Notes: generated from the sequence alone by a model not told the origin. A DNA stretch of 64,000 bases from Bacteroidales bacterium (GCA_016788045.1 JAEUTG010000004.1:62001-126000); one strand, 5' to 3'. Counted from the first letter of the stretch, positions 25,729 through 35,264 are shown. Numbers and translations: made by a program.

Positions 25729-27165
25729 TCAGAGCTTAATCTTTTTCTCAATCTCCTCCACGTAGTTCCTGAACTGCTTGTCGGTTTCAATGAGGTTGTT
25801 CACAGTCCGGCAGGCATGAAGTACGGTTGCGTGGTCTTTGTTCCCGCAGTGAAGGCCGATGGTTGCCAGCGAAGATTTGGTATGCTTTTTCGAGAAAAAC
25901 ATTGCCAGTTGACGGGCTTGTACGATTTCCCTTTTACGCGTTTTGGAATTCAGGTGATCAACATGGATGTTGAAGAAGTCACAAACAACCTTTTGTATGT
26001 AATCAATCGAAATTTCCTTGGAAGTATTCTTGACAAATTTGTCAATCATCTGACGGGCAAGGTCTATCGTAATCGCTTTCTTGTTCAGAGAGGACTGGGC
26101 CATCAGTGATATCAGGGCACCTTCCAGCTCACGGATGTTGGTGGTGATGCTGTAAGCAAGGTATTCAATCACATCCTGAGGCATTTCAATACCATCTTTG
26201 TATAACCGTTTGTTCAGGATGGCGATACGGGTTTCAAGATCAGGTACCTGCAGATCGGCAGCCAGTCCCCATTTAAACCGCGAGAGCAGCCTGGGCTCTA
26301 TCCCTTTAATTTCCACAGGTGCCTTATCAGATGTTATAACCAGCTGATTGCCGTTCTGATGCAGGTGATTAAAGATGTGGAAGAAGGTGTCCTGTGTTTT
26401 TTCTTTGCCTGAAAGAAACTGAATGTCGTCGATCAGCAGTACATCGATCATCTGGTAAAAATGAACGAAATCGTTCTGATTCTGGTTCTTAACAGAATCT
26501 ACGTATTGTTGTATAAACTGCTCTGCAGTTACATACAACACAGTTTTCTCCGGGAAATTCTGTTTTACCTGAATTCCGATGGCATGTGCCAGGTGAGTTT
26601 TACCCAAACCGTTGGGGCTGTAGATAAAAATCGGGTTGAATGCTGTTTTGCCCGGATTGGTGGCAACTGCATAACCGGCAGAACGGGCCAGCCTGTTACA
26701 ATCTCCTTCAATAAAATTCTCAAACGAATACGCTTCATTGAGCTGCGAATGCACCTGTATTTTCCGCAACCCGGGGATTACAAAAGGGTTGGGTATCTCT
26801 TTTGATGACCCCTTGTTAAGGTCAATAGGCATTGAAACCGAAGGATTGTTCAGTACGCTCCGGTTGCTTGTTGGTACCTTAATGGTGTAAGGCGCCCGCG
26901 GGTCGTTTGAATTCTCCATGATAATACTGTACTCCAGCCTTCCCGAAGGACCAAGCTCATGTTTTATAGTTTTCTTCAATAGTGTGATGTAGTGTTCCTC
27001 GAGCCATTCATAAAAAAACTGGCTGGGGACTTGTATAGTCAGAACGTTGTTTTCAAGTTTTACAGACTTGATAGGTGAAAACCATGTTTTGTAGCTTTGA
27101 TAATTTACGTTGTCCTTGATGATCTTTAGGCAATTTTCCCAAACTTCTTGATAAGCTTCTCTCAT
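25729..27165 (-). CDS. dnaA: Chromosomal replication initiator protein DnaA
   Basis: A 478-residue replication initiator. Domain I occupies about residues 1-90 (NYQSYKTWFSPIKSV), and a linker follows. The AAA+ domain carries the P-loop SPNGLGKTH (about 183-191) and Walker B LLIDDIQFLSGK (about 245). The C-terminal helix-turn-helix contains the DnaA signature HCGNKDHATVLHACR. The first glycine of the P-loop is replaced by serine (SPNGLGKT instead of GxxGLGKT). The start ATG is well placed, and domain I aligns from it. It is followed by the hairpin cluster at 25617-25703. Confidence 0.98.
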   Translation of the reverse strand: MREAYQEVWENCLKIIKDNVNYQSYKTWFSPIKSVKLENNVLTIQVPSQFFYEWLEEHYITLLKKTIKHELGPSGRLEYSIIMENSNDPRAPYTIKVPTSNRSVLNNPSVSMPIDLNKGSSKEIPNPFVIPGLRKIQVHSQLNEAYSFENFIEGDCNRLARSAGYAVATNPGKTAFNPIFIYSPNGLGKTHLAHAIGIQVKQNFPEKTVLYVTAEQFIQQYVDSVKNQNQNDFVHFYQMIDVLLIDDIQFLSGKEKTQDTFFHIFNHLHQNGNQLVITSDKAPVEIKGIEPRLLSRFKWGLAADLQVPDLETRIAILNKRLYKDGIEMPQDVIEYLAYSITTNIRELEGALISLMAQSSLNKKAITIDLARQMIDKFVKNTSKEISIDYIQKVVCDFFNIHVDHLNSKTRKREIVQARQLAMFFSKKHTKSSLATIGLHCGNKDHATVLHACRTVNNLIETDKQFRNYVEEIEKKIKL

Positions 27166-27405
27166 TCTCCCTTAACGTGAAAAAGTTGAACTGTTGTTCT
27201 ACATCCGGTCTTCCTGTTTTGTTGTCCGACAAAATGCGTTCTTACTCATATTCAGAACCCTGCATTTTTGTTACCGCAAGCAATATTTTTCAACAAAAAT
27301 CATTTAAAAAAAGTTTAAAAAAAACACAAAATGCACTTGCATTTTCAGAAAAATAGTCGTATTGAATTGGCAGTGTATTGTTGTGTAACCCTTGTCAGTC
27401 TTTAC
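27166..27405. other. AT-rich leader region of dnaA
   Basis: About 240 bases between the yigZ stop and the dnaA start. The part at 27270-27350 has many A and T runs. No TTATCCACA DnaA box was seen in it. Confidence 0.5.
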
Positions 27406-28020
27406 TTATTCAGATCTCAGATATATGACCTTACTTTTATAAGTCTTTCTGATTCTGCTGTTCACCCTGTCAGCTTCTCTTTTTCTGATTTTAAAGATCA
27501 GACTGCAGTCAAGATCAAACTTTGTGTTCAGCAATTCAAGGTTCTCTTCCTTTACAATTTTCATGATTTCATTCATCACTGTGTAATCAAAGCTAACCTC
27601 GTACACTTCATTCACAGTCATCTCTGCAATTTCTGCCTGACTCAATGCATCGCCGGCCGCTGTCTTGTATGCATTGATCAACCCGCTGACTCCCAGTTTT
27701 ATGCCGCCAAAATACCTCACTACAACAATCAGAACATTGGTAAGATCATACGAAAGAATCTGTCCGTGAATCGGCCTGCCGGCAGTTCCTGATGGCTCTC
27801 CATCGTCGTTGATCCTGTAAGCCTCCCGGTTAAACCCAATCACATAGGCATAACAATGATGCCGGGCATCGTAATACTCTTTTCTGATTGCTTCCAGTTC
27901 CTTCTTTACCTCATTCTCGTCTCTTACCGGAGAAGCAATGGCAATAAACTTACTCCCTTTTTCTTTGTATTGACCTGTAGCCCGGTTCCTGATTGTACGG
28001 TAAGTATCATCAAACAACAT
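27406..28020 (-). CDS. YigZ/IMPACT family protein
   Basis: A 204-residue protein with the UPF0029 N-terminal domain, containing ARHHCYAYVIGF, DDGEPSGTAGRPI and VVVRYFGGIKLGVSGLINAYKTAA (a signature string, shown in part). A DUF1949-like C-terminal domain begins at about residue 135 (VSFDYTVMNEIMKIVKEE). Bacterial YigZ binds nucleic acid or translation components; its exact activity is unclear. The length is normal. Confidence 0.92.
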   Translation of the reverse strand: MLFDDTYRTIRNRATGQYKEKGSKFIAIASPVRDENEVKKELEAIRKEYYDARHHCYAYVIGFNREAYRINDDGEPSGTAGRPIHGQILSYDLTNVLIVVVRYFGGIKLGVSGLINAYKTAAGDALSQAEIAEMTVNEVYEVSFDYTVMNEIMKIVKEENLELLNTKFDLDCSLIFKIRKREADRVNSRIRKTYKSKVIYLRSE

Positions 28021-28283
28021 TCAGATTCATCAATTGGTTTTGAATAGCTATGAGAAAAATTAGTTTCGTCAGTGGTGCATTCCGGGCAACTTTCAAACTT
28101 ACTGATTTTTCATTGAAATTATCAAACGAAATGATTAATTCTCTTTCTTTTTTTTAAGAATTTTCTTCTCTGAAGAATAATTTGTTCATTATCAACAATG
28201 TTGAAAAATAATTTCTGTTTTGCGGCCCGAAGTGCTTGTAGTAGTTTACATTTGCTGCTTTTCTATTTCTGGGCTTAACTGCT

Positions 28284-29210
28284 ATGGACACACATCTGAA
28301 AGGTGAGATTGCTGCTTTGATTACTGCTGTATTCTGGACGATTACCGCGCTGGCCTTTGAGTCAGCAAGCAAAAAAGTAGGTTCTCTTGCCGTAAATATC
28401 CTCCGGCTGATTCTTGGACTTTTTTTTCTCAGCATATACGGATGGTTTACCAGCGGAAGTTTTTATCCACAGGGAGCCAGCCTGCATAACTGGGTGTGGT
28501 TATCCGTTTCAGGACTGATCGGTTTCGTACTTGGTGATTTGTTTCTTTTTCAGTCATTTACCATTATCGGTGCAAGGATCTCCATGCTGGTGATGGCTCT
28601 CTCCCCACCCATTGCCGCCATTACCGGATGGATTATGATGGGAGAAAGACTCAGTGCTCAGAGTATTGCCGGCATGGTTCTGACCCTGACAGGGATTAGT
28701 CTGGCTATCCTGGGAAGAAATAAAAACGAAACCGGTGCACTGATTTCAGGCAAAGGGAAGTATAACTATAAACTGAAGTATCCGTTGAAAGGATTGCTTT
28801 TTGCTTTCGGCGGTGCTGCAGGGCAGGGGATAGGCCTGGTGCTGAGTAAATATGGGATGCAGGATTACAATGTATTTGCTTCAACTCAAATCAGGGTAAT
28901 CACGGGTGTTCTGGGTTTTGCCCTCGTTATTTCGCTTTATGGGGGATGGCAAAGGGTCAGGATTGCTTTGAAAAATGCACCGGCTGTCAGAAGTCTTTCC
29001 CTTGGCGCTTTTTTCGGCCCTTTCCTCGGTGTTGCATTTTCGCTTTTATCGGTTAAGTATACCTCCTCAGGAATCGCTTCAACAATTATGGCTTTAACAC
29101 CGGTGCTCATCATTGCACCTTCGGCTTTGCTGTTTAAAGAGAGGGTTACGCTTCGCGAAATAGCCGGTGCCGTAATCGCGGTGCTCGGAGTCTCTCTTTT
29201 CTTTTTCTGA
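28284..29210 (+). CDS. EamA/DMT family transporter
   Basis: A 308-residue inner-membrane protein with ten hydrophobic segments in two EamA repeats (about residues 5-140 and 165-305). It starts MDTHLKGEIAALITAVFWTI, and the second repeat starts around YPLKGLLFAFGGAAGQG. The family exports metabolites or amino acids; the substrate is unknown. A TTATCCACA word inside the gene (28463-28471) looks like a coincidental DnaA box. Confidence 0.9.
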   Translation: MDTHLKGEIAALITAVFWTITALAFESASKKVGSLAVNILRLILGLFFLSIYGWFTSGSFYPQGASLHNWVWLSVSGLIGFVLGDLFLFQSFTIIGARISMLVMALSPPIAAITGWIMMGERLSAQSIAGMVLTLTGISLAILGRNKNETGALISGKGKYNYKLKYPLKGLLFAFGGAAGQGIGLVLSKYGMQDYNVFASTQIRVITGVLGFALVISLYGGWQRVRIALKNAPAVRSLSLGAFFGPFLGVAFSLLSVKYTSSGIASTIMALTPVLIIAPSALLFKERVTLREIAGAVIAVLGVSLFFF

Positions 29211-29222
29211 TGCCAGGCTGCT

Positions 29223-29678
29223 TTAATTCCTGTTCCTGAGACCTTTCAGGCGTTCAGTGATCGCGGCATGCTCGGTTTCTGACAGTCTTATCCGATCCCT
29301 GTTCTCCGGATCAACAGATTGCTGAAGCAGGCCGTACCAGTCTCCATTATCAGCCAGATCGCCCTGCTTTCGCGGAATAATGTGCAGGTGAAGGTGACTT
29401 ATACTCTGACCTGCTTCAAGGCCCTCCTGAAGCGACCAGTCGTAGGCCTCACTCTCAAATGCTTCACATAGAAATGCAGTGATGTCTCTTGCAAAAGAAA
29501 AGAATTCAGAGATCTCACCCTCAGTTAGTTCGAAAAGACTGGTAACATGTTGGTAAGGAACCACAAGGCTATGCCCCGGCAGAATGGGTGAAATGTTGTA
29601 AATAGCGGCAAAACCGTTGCCGGAAGCAAATACAACCGGGCTATGTTCAAGACTGCAAAACGGACAAATTGTGTTCAT
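29223..29678 (-). CDS. HIT family nucleotide-binding protein
   Basis: A 151-residue histidine-triad protein, with the catalytic HxHxHxx motif in HLHLHIIPRK (about residues 98-107) and the N-terminal CPFCSLE (a Cx2C pair). HIT proteins hydrolyse or transfer nucleotides such as AMP-lysine or dinucleoside polyphosphates. The start codon overlaps the stop of the upstream gene by one base (TGATG), which suggests translational coupling. The neighbour is a glycosylase-like protein (29678-30685), a pairing I do not know. Confidence 0.9.
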   Translation of the reverse strand: MNTICPFCSLEHSPVVFASGNGFAAIYNISPILPGHSLVVPYQHVTSLFELTEGEISEFFSFARDITAFLCEAFESEAYDWSLQEGLEAGQSISHLHLHIIPRKQGDLADNGDWYGLLQQSVDPENRDRIRLSETEHAAITERLKGLRNRN

Positions 29679-30685
29679 CAGTAAAAATGTGTTTCAGTAA
29701 AAGGCTCCCAAAGCTCACGGTAATCCTGGTTCTCCGCACCCTTACAATTTGTTTCAAAACTACACTTTTTATGATTTGTCAGCAAGATCATGTTTTCGAA
29801 AGTACAGGGTTGCTTCATACAGACATGTGCTGCACAGAGGGTGGTTTCGTTACAGCACGAGCGCCCGAGTGGCCAGAAAATGTCGTTCATGATCCATGGA
29901 TCAACACCTGATTCCCTGGAAATCAGCTGCATAGCCTCAATGCATGCCTGCCTGACAGGCTCTTCGGTTTTAAGTACCCTCTTTCCGGAAAGTGCCTGCT
30001 TAAGTATTGGGTCAGTGATTTCGACACACCCCATCCTCAACAACACCCGCATCATGTGATAATCCATGATGGGGATATAGTTGAGGGTATCTTCAATACT
30101 ATATAAGCCGCTGTCTGACAATAGCTTGGCAAGGAATGAAGACTTCTTTCGTGCCGGATCAGAGAAAGTCAGGCTTTGTTCCAATAACTCGTAAAGTCCC
30201 ATTCCATTGTTCAGCAGGTGATTTCCGGTTGAACCCAGCAGAAGAGTATAACTGCCGTTGAAACGATGAATTACAAAGTTGCTGAGCTCTTTCATCAGCA
30301 TGATTCTTTCTTCAACCCGGTCGAGGCTTGAGTGTTCTGCAACCTGATTGTCAGAAAAAGCAAGCCTCAGCGACAAGGAAAGTTCTTCCTCATTTGTTCC
30401 GGAGATGTAAGTTGGATCCAGAAGTAACGGCTGGTGCAGGGCGATCTCACAAAACACTTTTTCTATGTATTCCCAACCATACAGATTGTATCTATTGCTC
30501 ACCAGGTTTCTGGTCTGGTGACAGATGGCTACTGAATAAAACAGCATCCGAAGCTTCAGTTCTGAGCTGACAGGCAACGTAAGAAACAGGCGGGTGCTGA
30601 ATTCAGGCCTGATAACCAGATTTCTGACACCTGAAGCCACCTGCCTGCATTGCTGCTGGTTAACCATTACCAATGGACTTTCCAT
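29678..30685 (-). CDS. Divergent HhH-GPD/DNA-glycosylase-like protein with cysteine-rich C-terminus
   Basis: A 335-residue, mostly helical protein that I cannot assign firmly. Near residue 210 it has MDYHMMRVLLRMG, which resembles the VDTHV-RV-R-G segment of endonuclease III-type glycosylases, where the Asp is catalytic. Downstream comes WIMNDIFWPLGRSCCNETTL, and seven cysteines fall within about 43 residues (SCC, LC, VC, PC, KC, NC), as in an iron-sulfur or zinc module. The classic helix-hairpin-helix LPGVG loop is missing, so it is at best a remote relative (queuosine-salvage and AGOG proteins share the fold). It is coupled to the HIT gene; function unknown. Confidence 0.5.
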   Translation of the reverse strand: MESPLVMVNQQQCRQVASGVRNLVIRPEFSTRLFLTLPVSSELKLRMLFYSVAICHQTRNLVSNRYNLYGWEYIEKVFCEIALHQPLLLDPTYISGTNEEELSLSLRLAFSDNQVAEHSSLDRVEERIMLMKELSNFVIHRFNGSYTLLLGSTGNHLLNNGMGLYELLEQSLTFSDPARKKSSFLAKLLSDSGLYSIEDTLNYIPIMDYHMMRVLLRMGCVEITDPILKQALSGKRVLKTEEPVRQACIEAMQLISRESGVDPWIMNDIFWPLGRSCCNETTLCAAHVCMKQPCTFENMILLTNHKKCSFETNCKGAENQDYRELWEPFTETHFY

Positions 30686-30729
30686 TCAATTCGCTTACCT
30701 TTATTAAAAAATCATGATCTTCAGAAGCG

Positions 30730-33087
30730 CTATTCAAAGATGATCTCCATTTCAACCCTCCTGTTCTTCTGACGACCTTCGGGGGAATTGTTGTCTGCAA
30801 CCGGTTTGGTCTGTCCAAACCATTCTGCCTTGATTCTGAACTCCTTAACTCCTTTTGAGATAAGGTAGTCTTTTACAGCCTGAGTCCGGTTTTTTGATAA
30901 TTCCATGTTCTTTTCCGGTTTGCCGGTATTGTCGGTGTGTCCCGAAAGCCTGACCTTCCACATCTCCTGCGAGATCATCAGGGCAGCCAGCTCGTCCAGC
31001 GAAGGATAAGATACTGCTTTGATGATGGATTTACCGGATTCAAATTCCAGGTTTGAAAATGCCCTTTTGATGATTTCAATCTCCTCCTTTTTAATCGGCG
31101 GGCATCCCTTGTTCTCCGGAACTCCTGCAATACTCGGGCAAAGGTCTGATTTATCGGGAATTCCGTCACCATCAGTATCCGGACAGCCCTTAAACTCTGC
31201 CGGACCAGGTATGGAGGGGCACTCATCCTGATCATCGGAGATTCCGTCCTTGTCCATATCGTTGAAAGGGCATCCATCGTAGGCGGCCAGTCCGGCAACA
31301 TCAGGACATTTATCTGCTTTATCAGGAATACCATCATTATCCCTGTCGGGACAACCATTGAATTCAGCTTTCCCGGCTATATCAGGGCATTCATCCTGTG
31401 CATCAGTAATCCCGTCACCATCGGTATCCGGACAGCCATTGAATTGAGGAAGACCAGGAGCATCGGGACAAGCGTCGTTTTTATCCGCGATGCCATCATT
31501 ATCCCTGTCGGGACAACCATTGAGTGATTCCGGGCCCTTTTCGTCGGGACATTCATCATTGGCATCGGTGATGTTGTCTCCGTCAGTATCGGGACAGCCC
31601 AGCATCAGCCAGGGGCCCTTTCTGTCGGGACACTGATCGAGTCTGTTGCTGACCCCATCCTTATCCTTGTCGCGAGCTATGCTCCTGAAAATCGGAATCT
31701 TCAGCATAAAATAGACATCGCCATCATAGATTTTACTGGCAACAGTATTTGATATTATCCCGTTTGAACCTATCCATAGAGGACCCATTCTTAAGCTTAT
31801 CCCAGCCTTGAAACGGCCGAATTCATCAACCTGCACGGGGATTTCAGCGCCGAACCACTTTCTGTCGTACCGGGGTGCGAAGGTATATGTGGAATAATAG
31901 TGAGATTTCGAGGCAATGCTGTTACCCTTGTTTAATGCAATGTAAGGGCTGAAATTCAGAAAAAAGTTGTGCCCGAGGTTGTAATCGAACTGAATGCTGA
32001 GGGCAGTTGGTAACCGCATTCTGTAAGTTTCTGAGACATTTTCGTTAAAATTAAACCGGTTACGCAATGTATCGTTGATGTCCTGTATTGAATTGATTTC
32101 AATGTCCCCTATGTTCCAGTCACGCACATCGGCCTTAAAGTCCTGGCTGTAATAACCTTTTTTATACTTGATGCTTCCGAAATCGAGCAAGGCAACACCT
32201 AGTCTGAACAGGTACTTCTCCTGATCAGGCCTCAGCAGCCCTTCTCGACCATCCATATTGTAGCGATGTTTGCTTATTTCAGGCCGGTATTCATAAACAA
32301 AGCCTATGTCAAATCCCAGTCCTGGTTTGGATACCATTTCCAGAGGTTTGATTCCTTCTTCATCAAAATTGCTGGATAAACCGTATTTTACCGTACTCTG
32401 GAAAAGTGACAAGGTATCAGAACCATCGAAACGGTAACTAAGATCATTGATATAGGTATAGCCTGAAACAATGCCCTGAAGATATTTTAATGTGACCCCA
32501 CCCTTTAGGAATTGTTTCTCTTTGTTGATGATGACATTGCCAAAGGTTATCCCGGTCTCCAACCAATAATTTGCCTGCATGCTGAAGTTGGCATTGGTCA
32601 GCTCCCTGCGGAGCAGCGGATCATAGTCGATGTCTTCGTACATCAGCTTAGCCAGATCCTCAGTGATGTTGTCAATATTGATAATCCCCCTCAGCCTGGT
32701 AGAGAACGCCAGCGCGCTGTTATCAGAAAGGTTAACCATGAATGAGGGCAGCATAACGCTCACTCCCAGGATTCCCGACTTGTCCTTCCCATTCAGGTTT
32801 TCAAACATGTAGTCATCTTTGAAATTGTCCAGTTCCCAGAGTGAACTATTGAAAAGGGCATCCCTTTTAAAAGCGACATAATTGTTGCCCGCAATAACAT
32901 TGGCTCCGGTCAGCGCCATATCAAACCGGTACCTGGAGTCGGCAATTGAAGCCGGTTGAAGAACAATGCCACTGATACCCGCATAGTTACTGTGTGCGAA
33001 TGGCATAAACTCCTGCGAACTGAGCTGAAAATGAGAGGATAAAGTCACAAAAAGCACAGCGATGGTTTTGTACAATGCATTTTTCAT
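30730..33087 (-). CDS. OmpA-family outer-membrane protein with DUF5723 and TSP3 repeats
   Basis: A 785-residue envelope protein. The signal peptide is at 1-25 (MKNALYKTIAVLFVTLSSHF). A DUF5723-like barrel region extends to about 460. Eight or so calcium-binding thrombospondin type 3 repeats follow (units like DTDGDGITDAQDECP and DRDNDGIPDKADKCP, about 475-650). The peptidoglycan-binding OmpA domain closes the protein, with SGHTDNTGKPEKNMELSKNR at about 715. The organisation links outer membrane to cell wall. The TSP3 units are near-identical at DNA level (31090-31670), so copy number may vary. A low-level T9SS link is not implied; it has no sorting domain. Confidence 0.9.
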   Translation of the reverse strand: MKNALYKTIAVLFVTLSSHFQLSSQEFMPFAHSNYAGISGIVLQPASIADSRYRFDMALTGANVIAGNNYVAFKRDALFNSSLWELDNFKDDYMFENLNGKDKSGILGVSVMLPSFMVNLSDNSALAFSTRLRGIINIDNITEDLAKLMYEDIDYDPLLRRELTNANFSMQANYWLETGITFGNVIINKEKQFLKGGVTLKYLQGIVSGYTYINDLSYRFDGSDTLSLFQSTVKYGLSSNFDEEGIKPLEMVSKPGLGFDIGFVYEYRPEISKHRYNMDGREGLLRPDQEKYLFRLGVALLDFGSIKYKKGYYSQDFKADVRDWNIGDIEINSIQDINDTLRNRFNFNENVSETYRMRLPTALSIQFDYNLGHNFFLNFSPYIALNKGNSIASKSHYYSTYTFAPRYDRKWFGAEIPVQVDEFGRFKAGISLRMGPLWIGSNGIISNTVASKIYDGDVYFMLKIPIFRSIARDKDKDGVSNRLDQCPDRKGPWLMLGCPDTDGDNITDANDECPDEKGPESLNGCPDRDNDGIADKNDACPDAPGLPQFNGCPDTDGDGITDAQDECPDIAGKAEFNGCPDRDNDGIPDKADKCPDVAGLAAYDGCPFNDMDKDGISDDQDECPSIPGPAEFKGCPDTDGDGIPDKSDLCPSIAGVPENKGCPPIKKEEIEIIKRAFSNLEFESGKSIIKAVSYPSLDELAALMISQEMWKVRLSGHTDNTGKPEKNMELSKNRTQAVKDYLISKGVKEFRIKAEWFGQTKPVADNNSPEGRQKNRRVEMEIIFE
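31090..31670 (-). repeat. Tandem coding repeats of the TSP3 region
   Basis: Direct repeats of about 78-90 bases encode the TSP3 units of the OmpA-family protein. Words such as CATCATTATCCCTGTCGGGA occur more than once (31333 and 31495), showing recent duplication. Confidence 0.7.
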
Positions 33088-33250
33088 GGGGCGGGGGTTT
33101 TGTTCAAGGGTTTTATGATGAATAAACGAAATTGGAATTGGTAATCGGCTGGTATGGTAAATATACGAAATAATCGGTCAGCAGTGATCATGAAGAGACA
33201 CAGTTACAGCCAATCCTGAAAAGCCAGAGTGCCGGAGACAAACTGAGCCA

Positions 33251-34240
33251 TTATTTTGTCAGACGAAGGAAAACAGGGAGGGCATCAGGAATAAGACTGG
33301 CTGAAAATCCTTTTCCCGGAATAAATTCAGCGGCATAATAAGTGTGTTCCCGGTTAACTGAGATAAGGTGCAGCCGGACCTTGTATTGATCTGATAACAC
33401 CGAAAACAAATCCGGATATTCATGCAGCAGCCTGCCGAGTGATAGTATATCCCTTTCTGAAATTATGATGGTCTTCAGTAAATTGTTAAAAAAGAGGGGA
33501 TAAGCCGATTCTGTCATTCTGGCCAGCTGGGTAACTGAAATTGAAAGGCCTGCTACTATAAAGGCATGATCCTCAATCAACATGCTTGTCTCAGCTATCT
33601 GATCTGCATAAAAACAGTAACCTTCTCCCGGTGAATCATTTCCTGAGTACCGGTCAAAACAGGGCATCAGCCCGTAATTTACTCCCGGGAGGCTGAAAGC
33701 CTCATCCAGATACCCGGGCTCAATGCCGCGGCCTTTGTCAGAATCTGCCGATGCTTGTTCAGCCAAATGTTTCAGGTAATACTCCACCTTTTCATGTGTC
33801 GACTCACTTAACCCTGTCCTTATCTCAGAAACGGCTTCTGCCAGTGACAGATCCTCTGAAGCCTCGATTCCGGCATCGATTAACCAGCGTTGAATCAGGG
33901 TGGATGAGGAGGGTACATTGTTGAAACTGAAATAGAAAATCAGACTTAACAGTTTGTTTCTTGTGTTATCGGGTTGATTTTCTGATTGAATTTCAAGAAG
34001 TCTGGCAATACTGTCATCGCTTGTGGCCAGGGATTCCAGCGTTGATACATCTACTACCAGTAAAGGGCTGTGCCAGTGTCCGTTCAGCAGGTTCTTCTTA
34101 TCCGTGAGTATGCAATCAGCTCCGTCTTCTGTCTGCAAACAAAAAATCAGGTCACGGTTCAAAAATGACTCAACAACAGGGTCAGTCAGTGAATCGCGGC
34201 TGTACTTGGTCAGGCCAATCGGGGTTGTAAGGTAGATCAT
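33251..34240 (-). CDS. Protein of unknown function
   Basis: A 329-residue protein from the ATG at 34240 (MIYLTTPIGLTKYSRDSL). A GTG at 34300 would add 20 residues; the ATG leaves 90 bases to the divergent prmC. No signal peptide or membrane helix is visible. Composition is balanced with a helix-rich middle (about 110-180) and mixed ends. I recognise no catalytic motif. It is not the DUF3822 family, which I considered because that family is also near methyltransferase genes. Confidence 0.55.
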   Translation of the reverse strand: MIYLTTPIGLTKYSRDSLTDPVVESFLNRDLIFCLQTEDGADCILTDKKNLLNGHWHSPLLVVDVSTLESLATSDDSIARLLEIQSENQPDNTRNKLLSLIFYFSFNNVPSSSTLIQRWLIDAGIEASEDLSLAEAVSEIRTGLSESTHEKVEYYLKHLAEQASADSDKGRGIEPGYLDEAFSLPGVNYGLMPCFDRYSGNDSPGEGYCFYADQIAETSMLIEDHAFIVAGLSISVTQLARMTESAYPLFFNNLLKTIIISERDILSLGRLLHEYPDLFSVLSDQYKVRLHLISVNREHTYYAAEFIPGKGFSASLIPDALPVFLRLTK

Positions 34241-34329
34241 CTGATTTTCAGAATCCCGGCAAGGATGATTCCCCAAAGTTACCGGTTTCTTTGAGAACAC
34301 GATTATTTTCTGGCCGCAAACTGTGAAGC

Positions 34330-35232
34330 ATGAAGTTTTCTAAATTTGCCCCTAAACAGGATGGTATGACTTACAGGGCGCTGGAGAAAATGGTGATCGG
34401 TTCGCTGACCGGCATTTACGGATATCATGAAGCTAAATCGATCCAAAGGGTGCTGTTTGAAGACTTACTGGAAATCAGCGCGGCATCTTTTCTGCTGATC
34501 CGCGATGAGGAAACCGGACTGCAGTTTGAAGAACTGGTGATTGAATCCCTCGCAAAACTTAAGCAATTTACTCCGGTTCAGTATGTTACAGGCTTCAGTA
34601 CATTTTGTGGTTTCCGGTTTAAAGTTAAACCCGGTGTGCTGATTCCACGCCCGGAAACTGAAGAACTCGTCGGGGCAATAGTCAGTCATTGTAAAGCAGA
34701 GGATAAAATCAGGATACTGGACATCGGCACCGGGAGCGGAGCTATCGCCATCAGCCTCAGGTTGTTAATTCCATTATCTGAAGTACACGCTACCGACATC
34801 AGTCAGGAAGCGCTGGAGGTTGCTTCATTCAACGCAAGTGCACTGGAGTCAGATATACAGTTTTTCCTCAACGATATCCTTCGCAGGGAAGATTGGCGTC
34901 TCATGGGTACCTATGACCTGATAGTGAGTAATCCACCTTATATCAGGCAGCAGGAGAAAGCCCTGATGTCGCCGAATGTGCTTGATTATGAGCCGGCTGT
35001 TGCTCTATTTGTTCCGGATGATGACCCGCTCCTATTTTACAGGGGAATCTGCGAATTTGCCACCGAAAAACTGATTCCCGGCGGTTCGCTGTGGTTTGAA
35101 ATCAACGAAAGTGAAGGTGAGGCTATGCTTTCCCTCTTAACTTCCTTTGGATTTTCCAACATCACCATCATGAATGATTTCCGGGGAAAGCAAAGATTTA
35201 TTTCAGCAAGAAAAATTATTGATTATCAGTAG
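34330..35232 (+). CDS. prmC: Release factor glutamine methyltransferase PrmC
   Basis: A 300-residue SAM-dependent methyltransferase that methylates the glutamine of the GGQ motif in peptide chain release factors. It has the helical N-domain (about 1-90), VLIPRPETEELV, the SAM motif DIGTGSGAIAI, and the catalytic NPPY in VSNPPYIRQQE. The ATG at 34330 is natural, and the N-terminus matches PrmC. It is divergent from the unknown gene. In many genomes prmC follows prfA; no prfA is present here. Confidence 0.95.
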   Translation: MKFSKFAPKQDGMTYRALEKMVIGSLTGIYGYHEAKSIQRVLFEDLLEISAASFLLIRDEETGLQFEELVIESLAKLKQFTPVQYVTGFSTFCGFRFKVKPGVLIPRPETEELVGAIVSHCKAEDKIRILDIGTGSGAIAISLRLLIPLSEVHATDISQEALEVASFNASALESDIQFFLNDILRREDWRLMGTYDLIVSNPPYIRQQEKALMSPNVLDYEPAVALFVPDDDPLLFYRGICEFATEKLIPGGSLWFEINESEGEAMLSLLTSFGFSNITIMNDFRGKQRFISARKIIDYQ

Positions 35233-35252
35233 ATTAAATTATATTCAACAGG

Positions 35253-35264
35253 GTACAATTGTAC
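35253..35264. promoter_or_regulatory. Perfect GTACAATTGTAC palindrome upstream of the subtilase
   Basis: A 12-base exact palindrome in the 207-base gap before the S8 gene. The same core, TACAATTGTA, recurs at 37654-37663 after that gene. It could be an operator; this is inference. Confidence 0.35.

Noticed and set aside
28189-28471. DnaA-box-like words TTATCAACA (28189) and TTATCCACA (28463)
   Set aside because: Only two words, one inside a transporter gene and one inexact, far too few for an origin. They were not called oriC.
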